The notes under the pieces are model-generated. The model was not told the origin of the DNA and did no database searches. It worked only from the letters and a program-made list of their open reading frames with translations. A stretch of DNA of 64,000 nucleotides, taken from Bradyrhizobium daqingense. GTDB taxonomy: Bacteria; Pseudomonadota; Alphaproteobacteria; Rhizobiales; Xanthobacteraceae. Numbering within the stretch: the first letter of the stretch is position 1; every line of letters begins with the position of its first letter. This document shows, one piece after another, positions 50,494-59,672 of the stretch. A program made the translations under genes and the position numbers. Location: assembly GCF_021044685.1 (NCBI RefSeq), contig NZ_CP088014.1, positions 5,566,001 to 5,630,000 of the forward strand. Direction: 5' to 3'.

Positions 50494-51993
50494 TCAGTAC
50501 TCCACCCCAAGCGCGTCATAGATCCGCCGGTGCACGGCCGGCAGCGTCTCGGTGAGATCCTCTGCAATCAGGCCCGGGCCTGCTTCGCTCGCCGCTTCGC
50601 CGTGCATCCACACGCCGATGCTGGCGGCCTCGAAGGCCGGCACGCCCTGCGCCAGCAGCCCGGCGATGATGCCGGAGAGCACGTCGCCGGCGCCGGCGGT
50701 GGCGAGCCACGGCGGCGCGTTGGCGGCGATGGTGGCGCGGCCATCAGGGGCGGCGATGGTGGTATCCGGCCCCTTCAGCAGCACGACGGCGCCGCAGCGC
50801 TCGGCGGCGGCGCGCACGCGCTCCAGCTTGGAACGGCCGGGATGCTTGTTGCTGAGGTCCGAGAACAGGCGTGGAAACTCGCCCTCGTGCGGGGTCAGCA
50901 CCACCGCATTGTCGTGCGAGGACTTGATCGATTCGAACAGCCGCTCGGGCTTGGCGGCAAAGCTCGTCAGCGCGTCCGCATCCAACACCAAGTGCCGCTG
51001 CGCGGTCAGCGCGGTATGGACGAAGTCGCAAGTCCGCTCGCCGACGCCCGCGCCGGGGCCAATGATGCAGGTGTTGTAGCGCTTGTCGCCGAGCAGCTCG
51101 CCGAACTCGACCGCGGTGTCGACCGGGCGAACCATCACCGCGGTCAGCGCGCCCGCATTAATCGCAAGTGCATCGCGCGGGCTCGCCAGCGTCACGAGGC
51201 CCGCGCCGGCGCGCAGCGCCCCGCGCGCGGCGAGCCGCGCAGCGCCGGTCGCGGCTGCGTCGCCGGAGACGGCCAGCACATGGCCGCGCGAAAATTTGTG
51301 GCCGTCGATGCGCGGCACCGGAAAGGCGGCGCCCCAGAAGTCCGGATCGTTCTCGAAGATCTCAGGCGCGATCTCGTCCAGCACGCTGGCATCGATGCCG
51401 ATGTCGGCAACGCGCACGCTGCCGCAATGCATGCGGCCGGGAAGCAGGAGATGCGCCGGCTTCTTGCGGAAGAAGGTGACGGTCTCGGCGGCGTTCACCG
51501 CCACGCCCATCACGGCGGCGCTGGTGCCGTTGATGCCGCTCGGCAGGTCGACGGCCAAGACCTGGGCGCCGTTGGCGTTGATCGCCTCGATCATCGCGCG
51601 CGCCTCGCCGTCGACGGGACGGCTGAGCCCCGCGCCGAACAGCGCGTCGATGATCAGTGCAGGCCGTCCGATCGCCTGCGGATTGAACGGCAGCACCGGG
51701 TGCTTCCAGCCGCGCGCGGCGGAGGCCGCATCGCCTTGAAGCTGCTCGCGCTCGCACATCAGGATCACCGAGACTTCGCGACCCTGGGCGGCGAGCTCCG
51801 CGGCTGCGACGAAACCATCGCCGCCATTGTTGCCGGGGCCGGCCACGATCAGGATCGGCCCCTCCTCCACCAGCGCATGGGCGGCCTCGGCAACGGCCTG
51901 TCCGGCGCTGAGCATCAGCTTGAAGCCGGGCGTGCCTGCCGCGATACTGAGCTGATCGGCGCGCTGCATTTCAGCGGTGGTCAGAACTTCCAT
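50494..51993 (-). CDS. nnrD: Bifunctional NAD(P)H-hydrate epimerase/dehydratase
   Basis: The ATG at 51993 gives 499 residues. The N-terminal YjeF-type epimerase domain has ILIVAGPGNNGGDGFVAA. The C-terminal dehydratase domain has the ribokinase-like IIGPGAGVGE and the catalytic loop ATAGAGDVLSGIIAGLLAQG. It repairs hydrated NADH and NADPH in the cytoplasm. Full length with both domains. It converges on the multicopper-like gene across a repeat. Confidence 0.95.
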   Translation of the reverse strand: MEVLTTAEMQRADQLSIAAGTPGFKLMLSAGQAVAEAAHALVEEGPILIVAGPGNNGGDGFVAAAELAAQGREVSVILMCEREQLQGDAASAARGWKHPVLPFNPQAIGRPALIIDALFGAGLSRPVDGEARAMIEAINANGAQVLAVDLPSGINGTSAAVMGVAVNAAETVTFFRKKPAHLLLPGRMHCGSVRVADIGIDASVLDEIAPEIFENDPDFWGAAFPVPRIDGHKFSRGHVLAVSGDAAATGAARLAARGALRAGAGLVTLASPRDALAINAGALTAVMVRPVDTAVEFGELLGDKRYNTCIIGPGAGVGERTCDFVHTALTAQRHLVLDADALTSFAAKPERLFESIKSSHDNAVVLTPHEGEFPRLFSDLSNKHPGRSKLERVRAAAERCGAVVLLKGPDTTIAAPDGRATIAANAPPWLATAGAGDVLSGIIAGLLAQGVPAFEAASIGVWMHGEAASEAGPGLIAEDLTETLPAVHRRIYDALGVEY

Positions 51994-52187
51994 GCCACTT
52001 CCCTGGTCCAAACGCCTTTACAACAGGCACGATCCGTGCCGTCCCATCCCCGGGAACATCGTTCTGCACACATATTGAACCGTTTGCCTATTTCGTAGTC
52101 TTCGGTATTTTATGTCGGTCGGCGCCACCTATCAGAGATGCTCGTTAAAAGGCTGATAACGCTCCAATAATCAGGGCATTTGCAACT

Positions 52188-52203
52188 TGGCATAGACCCT
52201 GCT
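52188..52203 (+). promoter_or_regulatory. Sigma-54-type promoter of glnB
   Basis: TGGCATAGACCCTGCT has the GG and GC elements exactly 10 bases apart, as in -24/-12 promoters (consensus TGGCAC-N5-TTGCW). It lies 170 bases before glnB, where NtrC-activated control is well known for the glnBA operon of rhizobia. Confidence 0.75.
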
Positions 52204-52372
52204 TTCGAGGAAGCCGCTTCGGTTCGTCGTGCTCACTGGCATGTATCAGGGTGTGGCCGGCCGCCGCCGGGCTGGTCAGGCATCCCGGTATAGCGAAGAC
52301 AAGATCGTGCGTTCAAGAAGGCGCATCCTGACGAAGACGTTGCTATTTGATCGAAAGGCCGGGAGGCGCGCA

Positions 52373-52711
52373 GTGAAAAAAATCGAAGCCATCATCAAGC
52401 CATTCAAGCTCGACGAGGTGAAGGAAGCGCTTCAGGAGGTCGGCCTTCAGGGCATCACCGTCACCGAGGCCAAGGGCTTCGGCCGGCAGAAGGGTCACGC
52501 CGAGCTCTACCGCGGTGCAGAATACATCGTCGACTTCCTGCCCAAGGTGAAGATCGAGATCGTGATCGGCGACGATCTGGTCGAGCGCGCCATCGACGCG
52601 ATCCGTCGCGCCGCGCAAACCGGACGCATCGGCGATGGCAAGATCTTCGTCTCCAACGTCGAAGAGGCGATCCGCATCCGGACCGGCGAATCCGGGCTGG
52701 ACGCTATCTGA
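52373..52711 (+). CDS. glnB: Nitrogen regulatory PII protein
   Basis: The GTG start at 52373 is seven bases after GGGAGG and gives 112 residues, the exact length of PII proteins. The uridylylation site is Tyr51 in ELYRGAEYIVDF. The T-loop and the C-terminal signature GRIGDGKIFV are present. It senses 2-oxoglutarate and glutamine and controls NtrB and adenylyltransferase. It is followed by glnA 150 bases on. Confidence 0.97.
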   Translation: MKKIEAIIKPFKLDEVKEALQEVGLQGITVTEAKGFGRQKGHAELYRGAEYIVDFLPKVKIEIVIGDDLVERAIDAIRRAAQTGRIGDGKIFVSNVEEAIRIRTGESGLDAI

Positions 52712-52754
52712 GCCGGGTGCTATCCCGCATTTTGCGACACTCTGAAAGAAAAAA

Positions 52755-52770
52755 GGCTGCTTCGGCGGCC
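52755..52770 (+). promoter_or_regulatory. UUCG hairpin between glnB and glnA
   Basis: GGCTGC pairs with GCGGCC (one G-U) around a TTCG loop, a very stable small hairpin. It stands 44 bases after the glnB stop and may reduce or process the joint transcript. Confidence 0.45.
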
Positions 52771-52861
52771 TGATTTCGTTTGTGCGGTTGCGCCAACTCG
52801 CCGAAAGCGAGAACGAATCTGCTCATCTGGAAACCGACCCGCAGAGCCAAAAGGGGTATGC

Positions 52862-54271
52862 ATGAAGACCGCCAAAGACGTCCTGAAATCGATCAAGGAC
52901 AACGACGTCAAATACGTCGACCTGCGCTTCACCGATCCGCGCGGCAAGTGGCAGCACGTCACGTTCGACGTCAGCATGATCGATGAGGACATTTTCGCCG
53001 AAGGGACGATGTTCGACGGCTCCTCGATCGCCGGCTGGAAGGCGATCAACGAATCCGACATGTGCCTGATGCCCGATCCGGTGACCGCGACGATCGATCC
53101 GTTCTTCGCCGAGACCACGATGGTCATCACCTGCGACGTGCTCGAGCCCACCACCGGCGAGCCCTACAACCGCGACCCCCGCGGCATCGCCAAGAAGGCG
53201 GAAGCCATGGTGAAGTCGATGGGTGTGGGCGACAGCGTGTTCGTCGGCCCCGAAGCCGAGTTCTTCGTGTTCGACGACGTGCGCTATTCAGCCGACCCCT
53301 ACAAGACCGGTTTCCGCCTCGACTCCTCGGAGCTGCCGACCAACTCCGACACCGAATATGAAGGTGGCAATCTCGGCCACCGCATCCGCACCAAGGGCGG
53401 CTACTTCCCCGTCCCGCCGCAGGACTCGGTGCAGGACATGCGCTCGGAAATGCTGGGCGCCATGGCCAAGATGGGCGTCAAGGTCGAGAAGCACCACCAC
53501 GAGGTCGCTTCCGCCCAGCACGAGCTCGGCATGAAGTTCGACACGCTGACGCTGATGGCCGACCACATGCAGATCTACAAATACTGCATCCACCAGGTCG
53601 CGCACATCTACGGCAAGACCGCCACCTTCATGCCGAAGCCGATCTACGGCGACAACGGCTCGGGCATGCACGTGCACCAGTCCATCTGGAAGGACGGCAA
53701 GCCGGTGTTCGCCGGCAACAAATATGCCGACCTGTCGGAGACCTGCCTCCACTACATCGGCGGCATCATCAAGCACGCCAAGGCGATCAACGCCTTCACC
53801 AACCCGTCGACCAACTCGTACAAGCGTCTGGTCCCGGGCTATGAGGCCCCCGTGCTGCTCGCCTATTCCGCGCGCAACCGCTCGGCCTCCTGCCGCATCC
53901 CCTACACCGCTTCGCCGAAGGCCAAGCGCGTCGAGGTGCGCTTCCCCGACCCGATGGCCAACCCCTATCTCGGCTTTGCCGCGATGCTGATGGCCGGCCT
54001 CGACGGCATCAAGAACAAGATCGATCCGGGTCCGGCGATGGACAAGGACCTCTACGATCTGCCGAAGGAAGAGCTGAAGCAGATCCCGACGGTGTGCGGT
54101 TCACTGCGCGAGGCGCTCGAGAACCTCGACAAGGACCGCGGCTTCCTCAAGGCCGGCGGCGTGTTCGACGACGACTTCATCGACGCCTATATCGAGCTGA
54201 AGATGACCGAAGTCGCCCGCTTCGAGATGACCCCGCACCCGGTCGAGTTCGAGATGTATTATTCGAACTGA
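52862..54271 (+). CDS. glnA: Glutamine synthetase, type I
   Basis: The 469-residue enzyme makes glutamine from glutamate, ammonia and ATP and acts as a dodecamer. The N-terminal beta-Grasp includes DLRFTDPRGKWQH and MFDGSSIAGW. Further motifs are GPEAEFFVFD, the ATP site KPIYGDNGSGMHVHQS, and the NRSASCRIP loop. The adenylylation site is Tyr398 in DKDLYDLPKEE, so control by GlnE is expected. It follows glnB. A strong terminator follows. Confidence 0.98.
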   Translation: MKTAKDVLKSIKDNDVKYVDLRFTDPRGKWQHVTFDVSMIDEDIFAEGTMFDGSSIAGWKAINESDMCLMPDPVTATIDPFFAETTMVITCDVLEPTTGEPYNRDPRGIAKKAEAMVKSMGVGDSVFVGPEAEFFVFDDVRYSADPYKTGFRLDSSELPTNSDTEYEGGNLGHRIRTKGGYFPVPPQDSVQDMRSEMLGAMAKMGVKVEKHHHEVASAQHELGMKFDTLTLMADHMQIYKYCIHQVAHIYGKTATFMPKPIYGDNGSGMHVHQSIWKDGKPVFAGNKYADLSETCLHYIGGIIKHAKAINAFTNPSTNSYKRLVPGYEAPVLLAYSARNRSASCRIPYTASPKAKRVEVRFPDPMANPYLGFAAMLMAGLDGIKNKIDPGPAMDKDLYDLPKEELKQIPTVCGSLREALENLDKDRGFLKAGGVFDDDFIDAYIELKMTEVARFEMTPHPVEFEMYYSN

Positions 54272-54296
54272 GCGGTTCGAACTTTCTGCGACAAGC

Positions 54297-54324
54297 AAAA
54301 GGCGCTCCGGGAGGAGCGCCTTTT
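54297..54324. terminator. Strong terminator after glnA
   Basis: AAAAGGCGCTCC pairs with GGAGCGCCTTTT around a GGGA loop. The T-tail works for glnA and the A-run at the other side for the convergent asparaginase gene. Confidence 0.9.
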
Positions 54325-54337
54325 CGTTTTGGAATCA

Positions 54338-55462
54338 TCACCACGTCGCCGTGAACGCCTTCTGGAGCTCGGCCGGCGCCGTCACGCCGTTCGAAATCAG
54401 CAATTGGGTGAGTACGCGCGCTTTCTGCGGATTGAGATCCTCGGACACGACGAAGCCGTTCTTGTCGTCGTCGACCTCGACATTCCTGGTGACGAAGCCG
54501 GATCGCACCCGCGTGGAGCGAACGACGATGATGCCCTTCTTGGCCGCCGCTTCGAGCGCGTCGAGGGCCGGCTTCGAGGTGTTGCCGTCGCCGACGCCGG
54601 CCAGCACGATGCCCTTGGCGCCGTGGGAGATGGCGTCCTCGATCGGGATCGCATCCATGTTAGCGTGGGAGTAGACGATCGCGACGCGCGGCAATTGCTC
54701 ACCGGCCGGCAGTTTGTAGGTCGCCCGCTTGAAGCCGGCGGCCTGGGTCATGAAGCGAATGCCGCCGGCGGTGTCGACATAGCCGATCGGCCCGTCATTG
54801 GGCGAGCTGAAGGTCTCGATGCTGGTGGTGTTGGTCTTGGTGACCGAGCGCGCACCCTGGATCTTGTCGTTCAGCACGGCCATCACGCCGCGCCCGCGCG
54901 AGCGGGGATCGGCCGCCACCTGCACCGCCTCATAGAGATTGCCGGGGCCGTCCGCGCTGACCGCCGTGGCCGGCCGCATCGAGCCGACGATCACCACCGG
55001 TCTGTCGCCGCGCACCACATTGTCGAGGAAGAACGCGGTCTCCTCGAGCGTATCGGTGCCATGGGTGATGACGACGCCGTCGGCTTCGTTCTTGTCGAAG
55101 GCCTCCTGGATGCGGCGGGCCAGCGCGAACCAGACCTTGTCGTTCATGTCTTGCGAGCCGATCGACGATATCTGCTCGGCGTCCAGCTTCGCGAGCTTGT
55201 CGAGACCCGGCACCGACTGCATCAGCTGCTCGCCCGTGATCTGGCCCGATTTGTACGCGCCCGTCGCGCGCGGATCGGCCTGGCCGGCAATGGTGCCTCC
55301 CGTCGCCAGCACGAGGACGCGGGGCAGATTGGTGGTGGGCTCTGCGGCCTGAACGGCTGCGCCGATGCAGCCGAAGCAGAGCACGACGGCCATCAGGGGA
55401 ATGGCAAGCCTCGATAGCCGGCCAGGCTGGTGAGATGCTGAGGTGACGGCGTCGCTGATCAT
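54338..55462 (-). CDS. ansB: Type II (periplasmic) L-asparaginase
   Basis: The ATG at 55462 follows GGAGG by eight bases. The 374-residue protein has a signal-like segment (LAIPLMAVVLCFGCIGAAVQAAE). The two catalytic threonine motifs are VLATGGTIAG and VITHGTDTLEET, followed by the region VGSMRPATAVSADGP. It hydrolyses asparagine to aspartate and ammonia outside the cytoplasm, next to the nitrogen-assimilation genes. The symbol is by function. Confidence 0.92.
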   Translation of the reverse strand: MISDAVTSASHQPGRLSRLAIPLMAVVLCFGCIGAAVQAAEPTTNLPRVLVLATGGTIAGQADPRATGAYKSGQITGEQLMQSVPGLDKLAKLDAEQISSIGSQDMNDKVWFALARRIQEAFDKNEADGVVITHGTDTLEETAFFLDNVVRGDRPVVIVGSMRPATAVSADGPGNLYEAVQVAADPRSRGRGVMAVLNDKIQGARSVTKTNTTSIETFSSPNDGPIGYVDTAGGIRFMTQAAGFKRATYKLPAGEQLPRVAIVYSHANMDAIPIEDAISHGAKGIVLAGVGDGNTSKPALDALEAAAKKGIIVVRSTRVRSGFVTRNVEVDDDKNGFVVSEDLNPQKARVLTQLLISNGVTAPAELQKAFTATW

Positions 55463-55824
55463 CGAATGTCCTCCTGCTGTCCCGGGCAGGCCATTCGAGA
55501 CCGCGCAATGGGGCCGAAGATGGGCGGCCGCACGCAGGACGGGTAGTGTCCTTGCAGGACGTCATCTCGCCGGCCGGACCGAGATGCGCCCTGCTCCGCT
55601 CTACCCGCCGGGCGTCGCTATGACCTTGATGTCACCGCAGGCCTATCGCACACGGCGGACGGAGCGGACGATGTGAGGCGCCTTCGAGTCATCCGCGTTC
55701 GTTCCACATCTGACTCCACTTCGTTCTCAAAGAACAAATCAGAGCCGCAAAAATCGCGATGGAGCAATTCCTACTGATTGGTTTACGACGACCGAGATTT
55801 GGGATGATTGGATATCAGGTCCTC

Positions 55825-55856
55825 GTAGGGCGGATTAGCTGAAGGCGTAATCCGCC
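55825..55856. repeat. REP-like palindrome, left copy
   Basis: A 32-base imperfect palindrome (GTAGGGCGGATTAGC...GCGTAATCCGCC). It is an inverted copy of 56080-56111 with one difference. The two flank the RAYT remnant. Confidence 0.85.
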
Positions 55857-55871
55857 GACTGCAGGCGACGC

Positions 55872-56034
55872 TTACGCGCGTTCGCCGAAGTCACCATCCG
55901 CGTTGCTATCCCCCGCCCAGTCCGCGGGAAACAGTCCGGCCTCGACATCTCGGTGAAACGACGAATGCGGCCAATCCGACACCCAGGTCACATACCCGTT
56001 CTTGACCGGATTGATGTAGACGCCCGGAGCAAAT
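55872..56034 (-). pseudogene. C-terminal remnant of a REP-associated tyrosine transposase (RAYT)
   Basis: The minus-strand frame with stop at 55872 reads GVYINPVKNGYVTWVSDW, then PHSSFHRDVEAGLFPADW, the closing section of RAYT transposases (Y1 family). The upstream catalytic half with the HUH motif is gone; the frame breaks near 56034. It lies between two inverted REP copies. The element is dead here. Confidence 0.75.
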
Positions 56035-56079
56035 GCACGGCGCTAGTTCGGCGTCGAAGCCGCCCCATCAAGTCAAGAT

Positions 56080-56111
56080 GGCGGATTACGCCTTCGGCTA
56101 ATCCGCCCTAC
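56080..56111. repeat. REP-like palindrome, right copy
   Basis: A 32-base imperfect palindrome (GGCGGATTACGC...GGCTAATCCGCCCTAC), reverse of 55825-55856. Its last bases cover the stop of the small gene at 56108. Confidence 0.85.
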
Positions 56112-56350
56112 CACTCCAACTCGAGTTGCGTACGAACTTCCCTACGAAGTAGCAGCAGAAGGTCCGTGAGTTCGTCATAGGACGCAGCCGGGAAGAGCCG
56201 ATGCATCACCATTCTGATCCATTGGGATATTTGCGGCTCGATTCGCTTGAATTGAACCTCACCATCGACGTAAGCACTCCAGAAGCCCGGCTCCGCTTTG
56301 AGCATCTCAACTAGACGATCGATGTCGTTCTTTGTCCAAGCTCTTTTCAT
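56108..56350 (-). CDS. Small hypothetical protein, 80 residues
   Basis: The protein (MKRAWTKNDIDRLVEMLKAE, DELTDLLLLLRREVRTQLEL) is charged with a Leu-rich C-terminus. The stop lies inside the right REP copy. There is no known family. The composition and start context are modest, so confidence is limited. Confidence 0.5.
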   Translation of the reverse strand: MKRAWTKNDIDRLVEMLKAEPGFWSAYVDGEVQFKRIEPQISQWIRMVMHRLFPAASYDELTDLLLLLRREVRTQLELEW

Positions 56351-56407
56351 CGATAACTCAGATTGCCCTCACCGGGGTCCCTGCTCCGTGCCGGGCAGGA
56401 ACGCGCC

Positions 56408-57181
56408 CTACGCCGCCGCCTTCTGCCGCGCGACCAGCGCCTCGCCGAAGGCCTCGAACAGCTTGCGGTTGATGGGATTGTGCTGCGGGTCGTACTCGGC
56501 GTGCCATTGCACGCCGAGCGCGAAGGTCGGGGCTTCCGCGATGCGGATCGCCTCGATCGTGCCGTCCTCGGCAATGCCCTCGATCAGCACGCGTCTGCCG
56601 GGCTCCAGGATACCCTGGCCATGCAGTGAGTTGACCCGGATCCTCTCGCAGCCGAGCAGCTGCGCGAACGCGCCACCCGGCGTCAGTGCGACGTCGTGGC
56701 GATCGGCGAACACCACGGTCGGATCGGGATGGATCTCGCCATTCTCAAGTCGGGGCATGCGGTGGTTCATGCGGCCGGGGATTTCGCGGATCTCGGGATG
56801 CAGCGAGCCGCCGAAGGCGACGTTCATCTCCTGCAGGCCCCGGCAGATGCCGAACAGCGGGATGCCGCGGGCGACGCAGGCCATCGAGAGCGCCAGCGCG
56901 ACCTCGTCGCGGTGGATGTCGTAGGGCTCGTGCTTCTCGCAAGGGTCGACGTTGAAACGGGTCGGATGCACGTTGGCCCGGGCGCCGGTGAGGATGACAC
57001 CGTCGACGGTGTCGAGCAGCGCCCCGATATCGGTGATGTCAGGCGAGCCGGCGAACATCACCGGCAAGCCGCCGGAGACCTCGGCCACGGCGCGCAGATT
57101 TCGCTCACCGACCATCTGGACCTGAAATCGATTTTCGACGCGATGGGCGTTCCCGATCACGCCGACGACCGGCTTTCTCAT
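56408..57181 (-). CDS. Class I glutamine amidotransferase-like hydrolase (PuuD family)
   Basis: The start ATG at 57181 gives 257 residues. The nucleophile Cys is in LFGICRGLQEMNVAFGG, and the His-Glu pair lies in LGVQWHAEYDPQHNP. The early segment VDGVILTGARANVHP is typical for gamma-glutamyl-gamma-aminobutyrate hydrolases. It splits gamma-glutamyl bonds, as in putrescine breakdown, although no other puu genes are near. The symbol is left open because the exact substrate is unknown. Confidence 0.88.
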   Translation of the reverse strand: MRKPVVGVIGNAHRVENRFQVQMVGERNLRAVAEVSGGLPVMFAGSPDITDIGALLDTVDGVILTGARANVHPTRFNVDPCEKHEPYDIHRDEVALALSMACVARGIPLFGICRGLQEMNVAFGGSLHPEIREIPGRMNHRMPRLENGEIHPDPTVVFADRHDVALTPGGAFAQLLGCERIRVNSLHGQGILEPGRRVLIEGIAEDGTIEAIRIAEAPTFALGVQWHAEYDPQHNPINRKLFEAFGEALVARQKAAA

Positions 57182-57273
57182 CTGTCGTTCCGCGCCTCCT
57201 GCGGTGAGAAGATTCTCCAAACATGCCCCTGGGATGGAACAAATTCAACAGAAGGGAGCGCGGGACGGCAATG

Positions 57274-58014
57274 CTATTTTCGCGCAAATGCCTCCCGCGC
57301 CTCCACCCCGCCTTCGAGGGGCAGGCCGGCGGCCTTCAGCGCGGTTGCCGCTGCCTCGCCCGGCACGGCCAGCCAGGGCAATCTCGCTTCGATCCCACGC
57401 GTGACCGGCTCACCGAGCGCGCCGCCGAAATCGATCGGCCAGAACCCGTTGGGCACCGCCTCGGCGGTGAGGCCGCGGATCGCGTAGCCGTCGCCCAGGA
57501 TCGCCCCTGCATGGTCGGTCGCGACAAGGCGCGCGCTGTTGGGGTCCTTGAGATCGCCGAAGCTGACGAGCACCGGGATGAGCTCGCCTTGCACCGGGAC
57601 AATGCCCGCCTGCCGGCTCATGTCTTTGAACGACACGCGGCTCCCGCGGGCGGCGCCGTAGGCGCGCAGCGCGACATAGTTGATGTCGTCGAGGTCGAGC
57701 TTGGCGCCCTGCTGGTGCGCCAGCAACGCAACCAGGTTCTTGCCGCGACCGAGGTCGACGAACACGGCCTCTCCACGCATGGTGGTGCGGCCGCTGCGGT
57801 TGTAGTTGCGATCGGGCACGACGGCGAGGATGCCCGACCCGCTCTTGGTCCCATCGGGCGTCGTCACCTCGACCGTCAGGCGGTATTTGTGATCCGGCCG
57901 GTTGATCCGGATCTGGTCGCCGCCGACGAGCAGGGCCAGAAGCCCGAGAAGACCGGCCCATTTGCTGATGAAACCCAAGCGCCCCCACCTTTCTTCTTTC
58001 TCACCGCTCTGCAC
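57274..58014 (-). CDS. Membrane-anchored protein of unknown function
   Basis: The frame begins with GTG at 58014, but a TTG a few codons later after AAAGGTGGGGG could be the real start. One N-terminal helix (WAGLLGLLALLVGG) is followed by a soluble beta-rich body with GSGILAVVPDRNYNRSGR and DMSRQAGIVPVQGEL. No named domain is recognised. It is divergent from the permease gene at 58116. Confidence 0.65.
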   Translation of the reverse strand: MQSGEKEERWGRLGFISKWAGLLGLLALLVGGDQIRINRPDHKYRLTVEVTTPDGTKSGSGILAVVPDRNYNRSGRTTMRGEAVFVDLGRGKNLVALLAHQQGAKLDLDDINYVALRAYGAARGSRVSFKDMSRQAGIVPVQGELIPVLVSFGDLKDPNSARLVATDHAGAILGDGYAIRGLTAEAVPNGFWPIDFGGALGEPVTRGIEARLPWLAVPGEAAATALKAAGLPLEGGVEAREAFARK

Positions 58015-58115
58015 CGTTCGCGCGGCAGCGTCAAACCGGCGCGTTGCCGCTCTTGATCGGGAGCGCGTTTGTCGAAAGAGTGCCTTGATTGCAGCTACCG
58101 AAGACAGGATACGAT

Positions 58116-59267
58116 GTGACCTTTCCCGCAGATGAACGGCCCCGTTCCCGTGCCGACCTCGCTCGCGATCAAGCCTGGGCGATCTCGGTTGGAGGCATCG
58201 GTATCGTGCTGTTCACGGCCATGCTGCTGTTCAGCTGGTATTTTGCTCCCACCCTGCTGCTGATCTTCACCGGCATGCTGCTCGGTGTCGGCCTCAACGC
58301 GCTGACAGGCGCGCTTGGCCGCCGCGTGCCCCTGCCGCACCCGGTCCGCCTCGCGATCGTCTGCACCGCCCTCGCCTTGATGCTCGCCGGCGTCGGCTAT
58401 CTCGGCGGCGCCACCATCGCCGAGCAGGCTTCGCTGCTGAGCAAGACCATCAAATCGCAGATCACCAACGTCCGCGGCTTCCTCGAGAACCACGGCATCG
58501 ACACCAGCTTCTTCGATCTCGGCAATGCTGCGCCTGAATCATCAATCGATACGCCGGCAGCCCCGACGCCCGCACCAGCGGCGTCCTCGCGCGGCGCGCT
58601 GCCTAGCGCAGGCGCCCTCGCCTCCAGCGGCGGCGCGATCGTGAGCCAGACCTTCAAGCTGCTGCTCGGCACCATCCATGGTGTCGGAAACATCTTCATC
58701 GTGCTGTTCCTGGGTCTCGCCTTCGCCGCCCAGCCCGGCGTCTATCATGACGGCCTGTTGTTCCTGGCGCCGGCCAGACATCGCACCCGCGTCAGGCTCA
58801 TCATCGATCGTATCAGCGAGACGCTGGAGCGTTGGTTGATCGCGCAGATCACGGTCATGCTGGCGGTCGGCGCCGTGACCTGGATCGGCCTCGCCGTCAT
58901 CGGCATCCCCGGCGCGTTCATCCTGGGGATCCAGGCGGGCCTGCTCGCCTTCATCCCGACCGTCGGCGCCATCATTGCCGGCGTCATCGTGGTGCTTGCG
59001 AGCCTTGCTTCGGGTTGGATAGCGGCGCTGTCGGCGTTTCTCCTCTTCATGGGCGTCCACGCCATGGAGAGCTACGTGCTGACGCCGATCCTTCAGCGCC
59101 AGGCGCTGGACATCCCGCCGGCCACGCTGTTCGCGTTCCAGATCCTGCTCGGCGTCGTGTTCGGAATCTGGGGCCTCGCGCTGGCGCTGCCGCTGGTCGC
59201 CATCGCCAAGGTCATCATCGATCACTTCAAGACGTATGAGGCGTCGCCCCTCGCGGAAGCCGCGTGA
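58116..59267 (+). CDS. AI-2E family transporter (permease)
   Basis: The GTG start at 58116 follows AGGA; the frame opens earlier with TTG at 58089. The 383-residue protein has seven or eight membrane helices: near the start (ISVGGIGIVLFTAMLLFSWYF), then GNIFIVLFLGLAFAAQPGVYHDGLL and a C-terminal group (GIWGLALALPLVAIAKVII). These match the AI-2E/PerM pattern. A Pro/Ala-rich cytoplasmic loop (TPAAPTPAPAASS) is unusual. The exported substrate is not known. Confidence 0.88.
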   Translation: MTFPADERPRSRADLARDQAWAISVGGIGIVLFTAMLLFSWYFAPTLLLIFTGMLLGVGLNALTGALGRRVPLPHPVRLAIVCTALALMLAGVGYLGGATIAEQASLLSKTIKSQITNVRGFLENHGIDTSFFDLGNAAPESSIDTPAAPTPAPAASSRGALPSAGALASSGGAIVSQTFKLLLGTIHGVGNIFIVLFLGLAFAAQPGVYHDGLLFLAPARHRTRVRLIIDRISETLERWLIAQITVMLAVGAVTWIGLAVIGIPGAFILGIQAGLLAFIPTVGAIIAGVIVVLASLASGWIAALSAFLLFMGVHAMESYVLTPILQRQALDIPPATLFAFQILLGVVFGIWGLALALPLVAIAKVIIDHFKTYEASPLAEAA

Positions 59268-59273
59268 CCAAGC

Positions 59274-59570
59274 TTAAGTCGTCAGCACGGTCTCGGTGTG
59301 CTCGACTTCCGGCGGGGCGGCGAAGTATTGGCCGACGAGGCCGCGCCATTCGGTGAAGTTCTCGGAGCTTCGGAAATCGACGGTGTGATTCTCCAGCGTC
59401 GCCCACTTCACCATCAGACGGTAGCGCTGCGGCTTCTCGATCGATTTGTGCAGCTCGAAGCCGTGAAAACCCTTGGCGCGGCCGAAGGCGGCCTTGGCCT
59501 TGGCGACGGCGGCCTCGAAATCCTTCTCGCTGCCCGGTTTGACGTCGATTTGCGCGATCTCGGTGATCAT
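59274..59570 (-). CDS. Antibiotic-biosynthesis-monooxygenase (ABM) family protein
   Basis: The protein has 98 residues with the dimeric alpha-beta barrel pattern: ITEIAQIDVKPGSEKDFEAA, GFHGFELHKSIEKPQRYRLM and NFTEWRGLVGQYFAAPPEVEH. Its size is right for the ABM fold. The reaction is unknown. It overlaps nothing and converges on the permease gene, with six bases between the stops. Confidence 0.85.
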   Translation of the reverse strand: MITEIAQIDVKPGSEKDFEAAVAKAKAAFGRAKGFHGFELHKSIEKPQRYRLMVKWATLENHTVDFRSSENFTEWRGLVGQYFAAPPEVEHTETVLTT

Positions 59571-59618
59571 CGGTTTCCACCCATTCTTTTTCGATGGGCG
59601 TCTTTACCGCAGCCGGCG

Positions 59619-59646
59619 CAAAAGAAGAAGGCGCCGAAACGGCGCC
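59619..59646 (-). terminator. Terminator after the small membrane protein gene
   Basis: GGCGCC at 59630-59635 pairs with GGCGCC at 59641-59646 around GAAAC. On the minus strand it is followed by TTCTTCTTTT. It is 26 bases after the stop of the gene at 59673. Confidence 0.7.
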
Positions 59647-59672
59647 CTGCCCGGTCCAAAAACGCAGATCAC

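Noticed and set aside
50530..52098. 522-residue plus-strand frame opposite the nnrD-type gene
   Set aside because: Antisense shadow rich in Arg/Gly/His with no motif.
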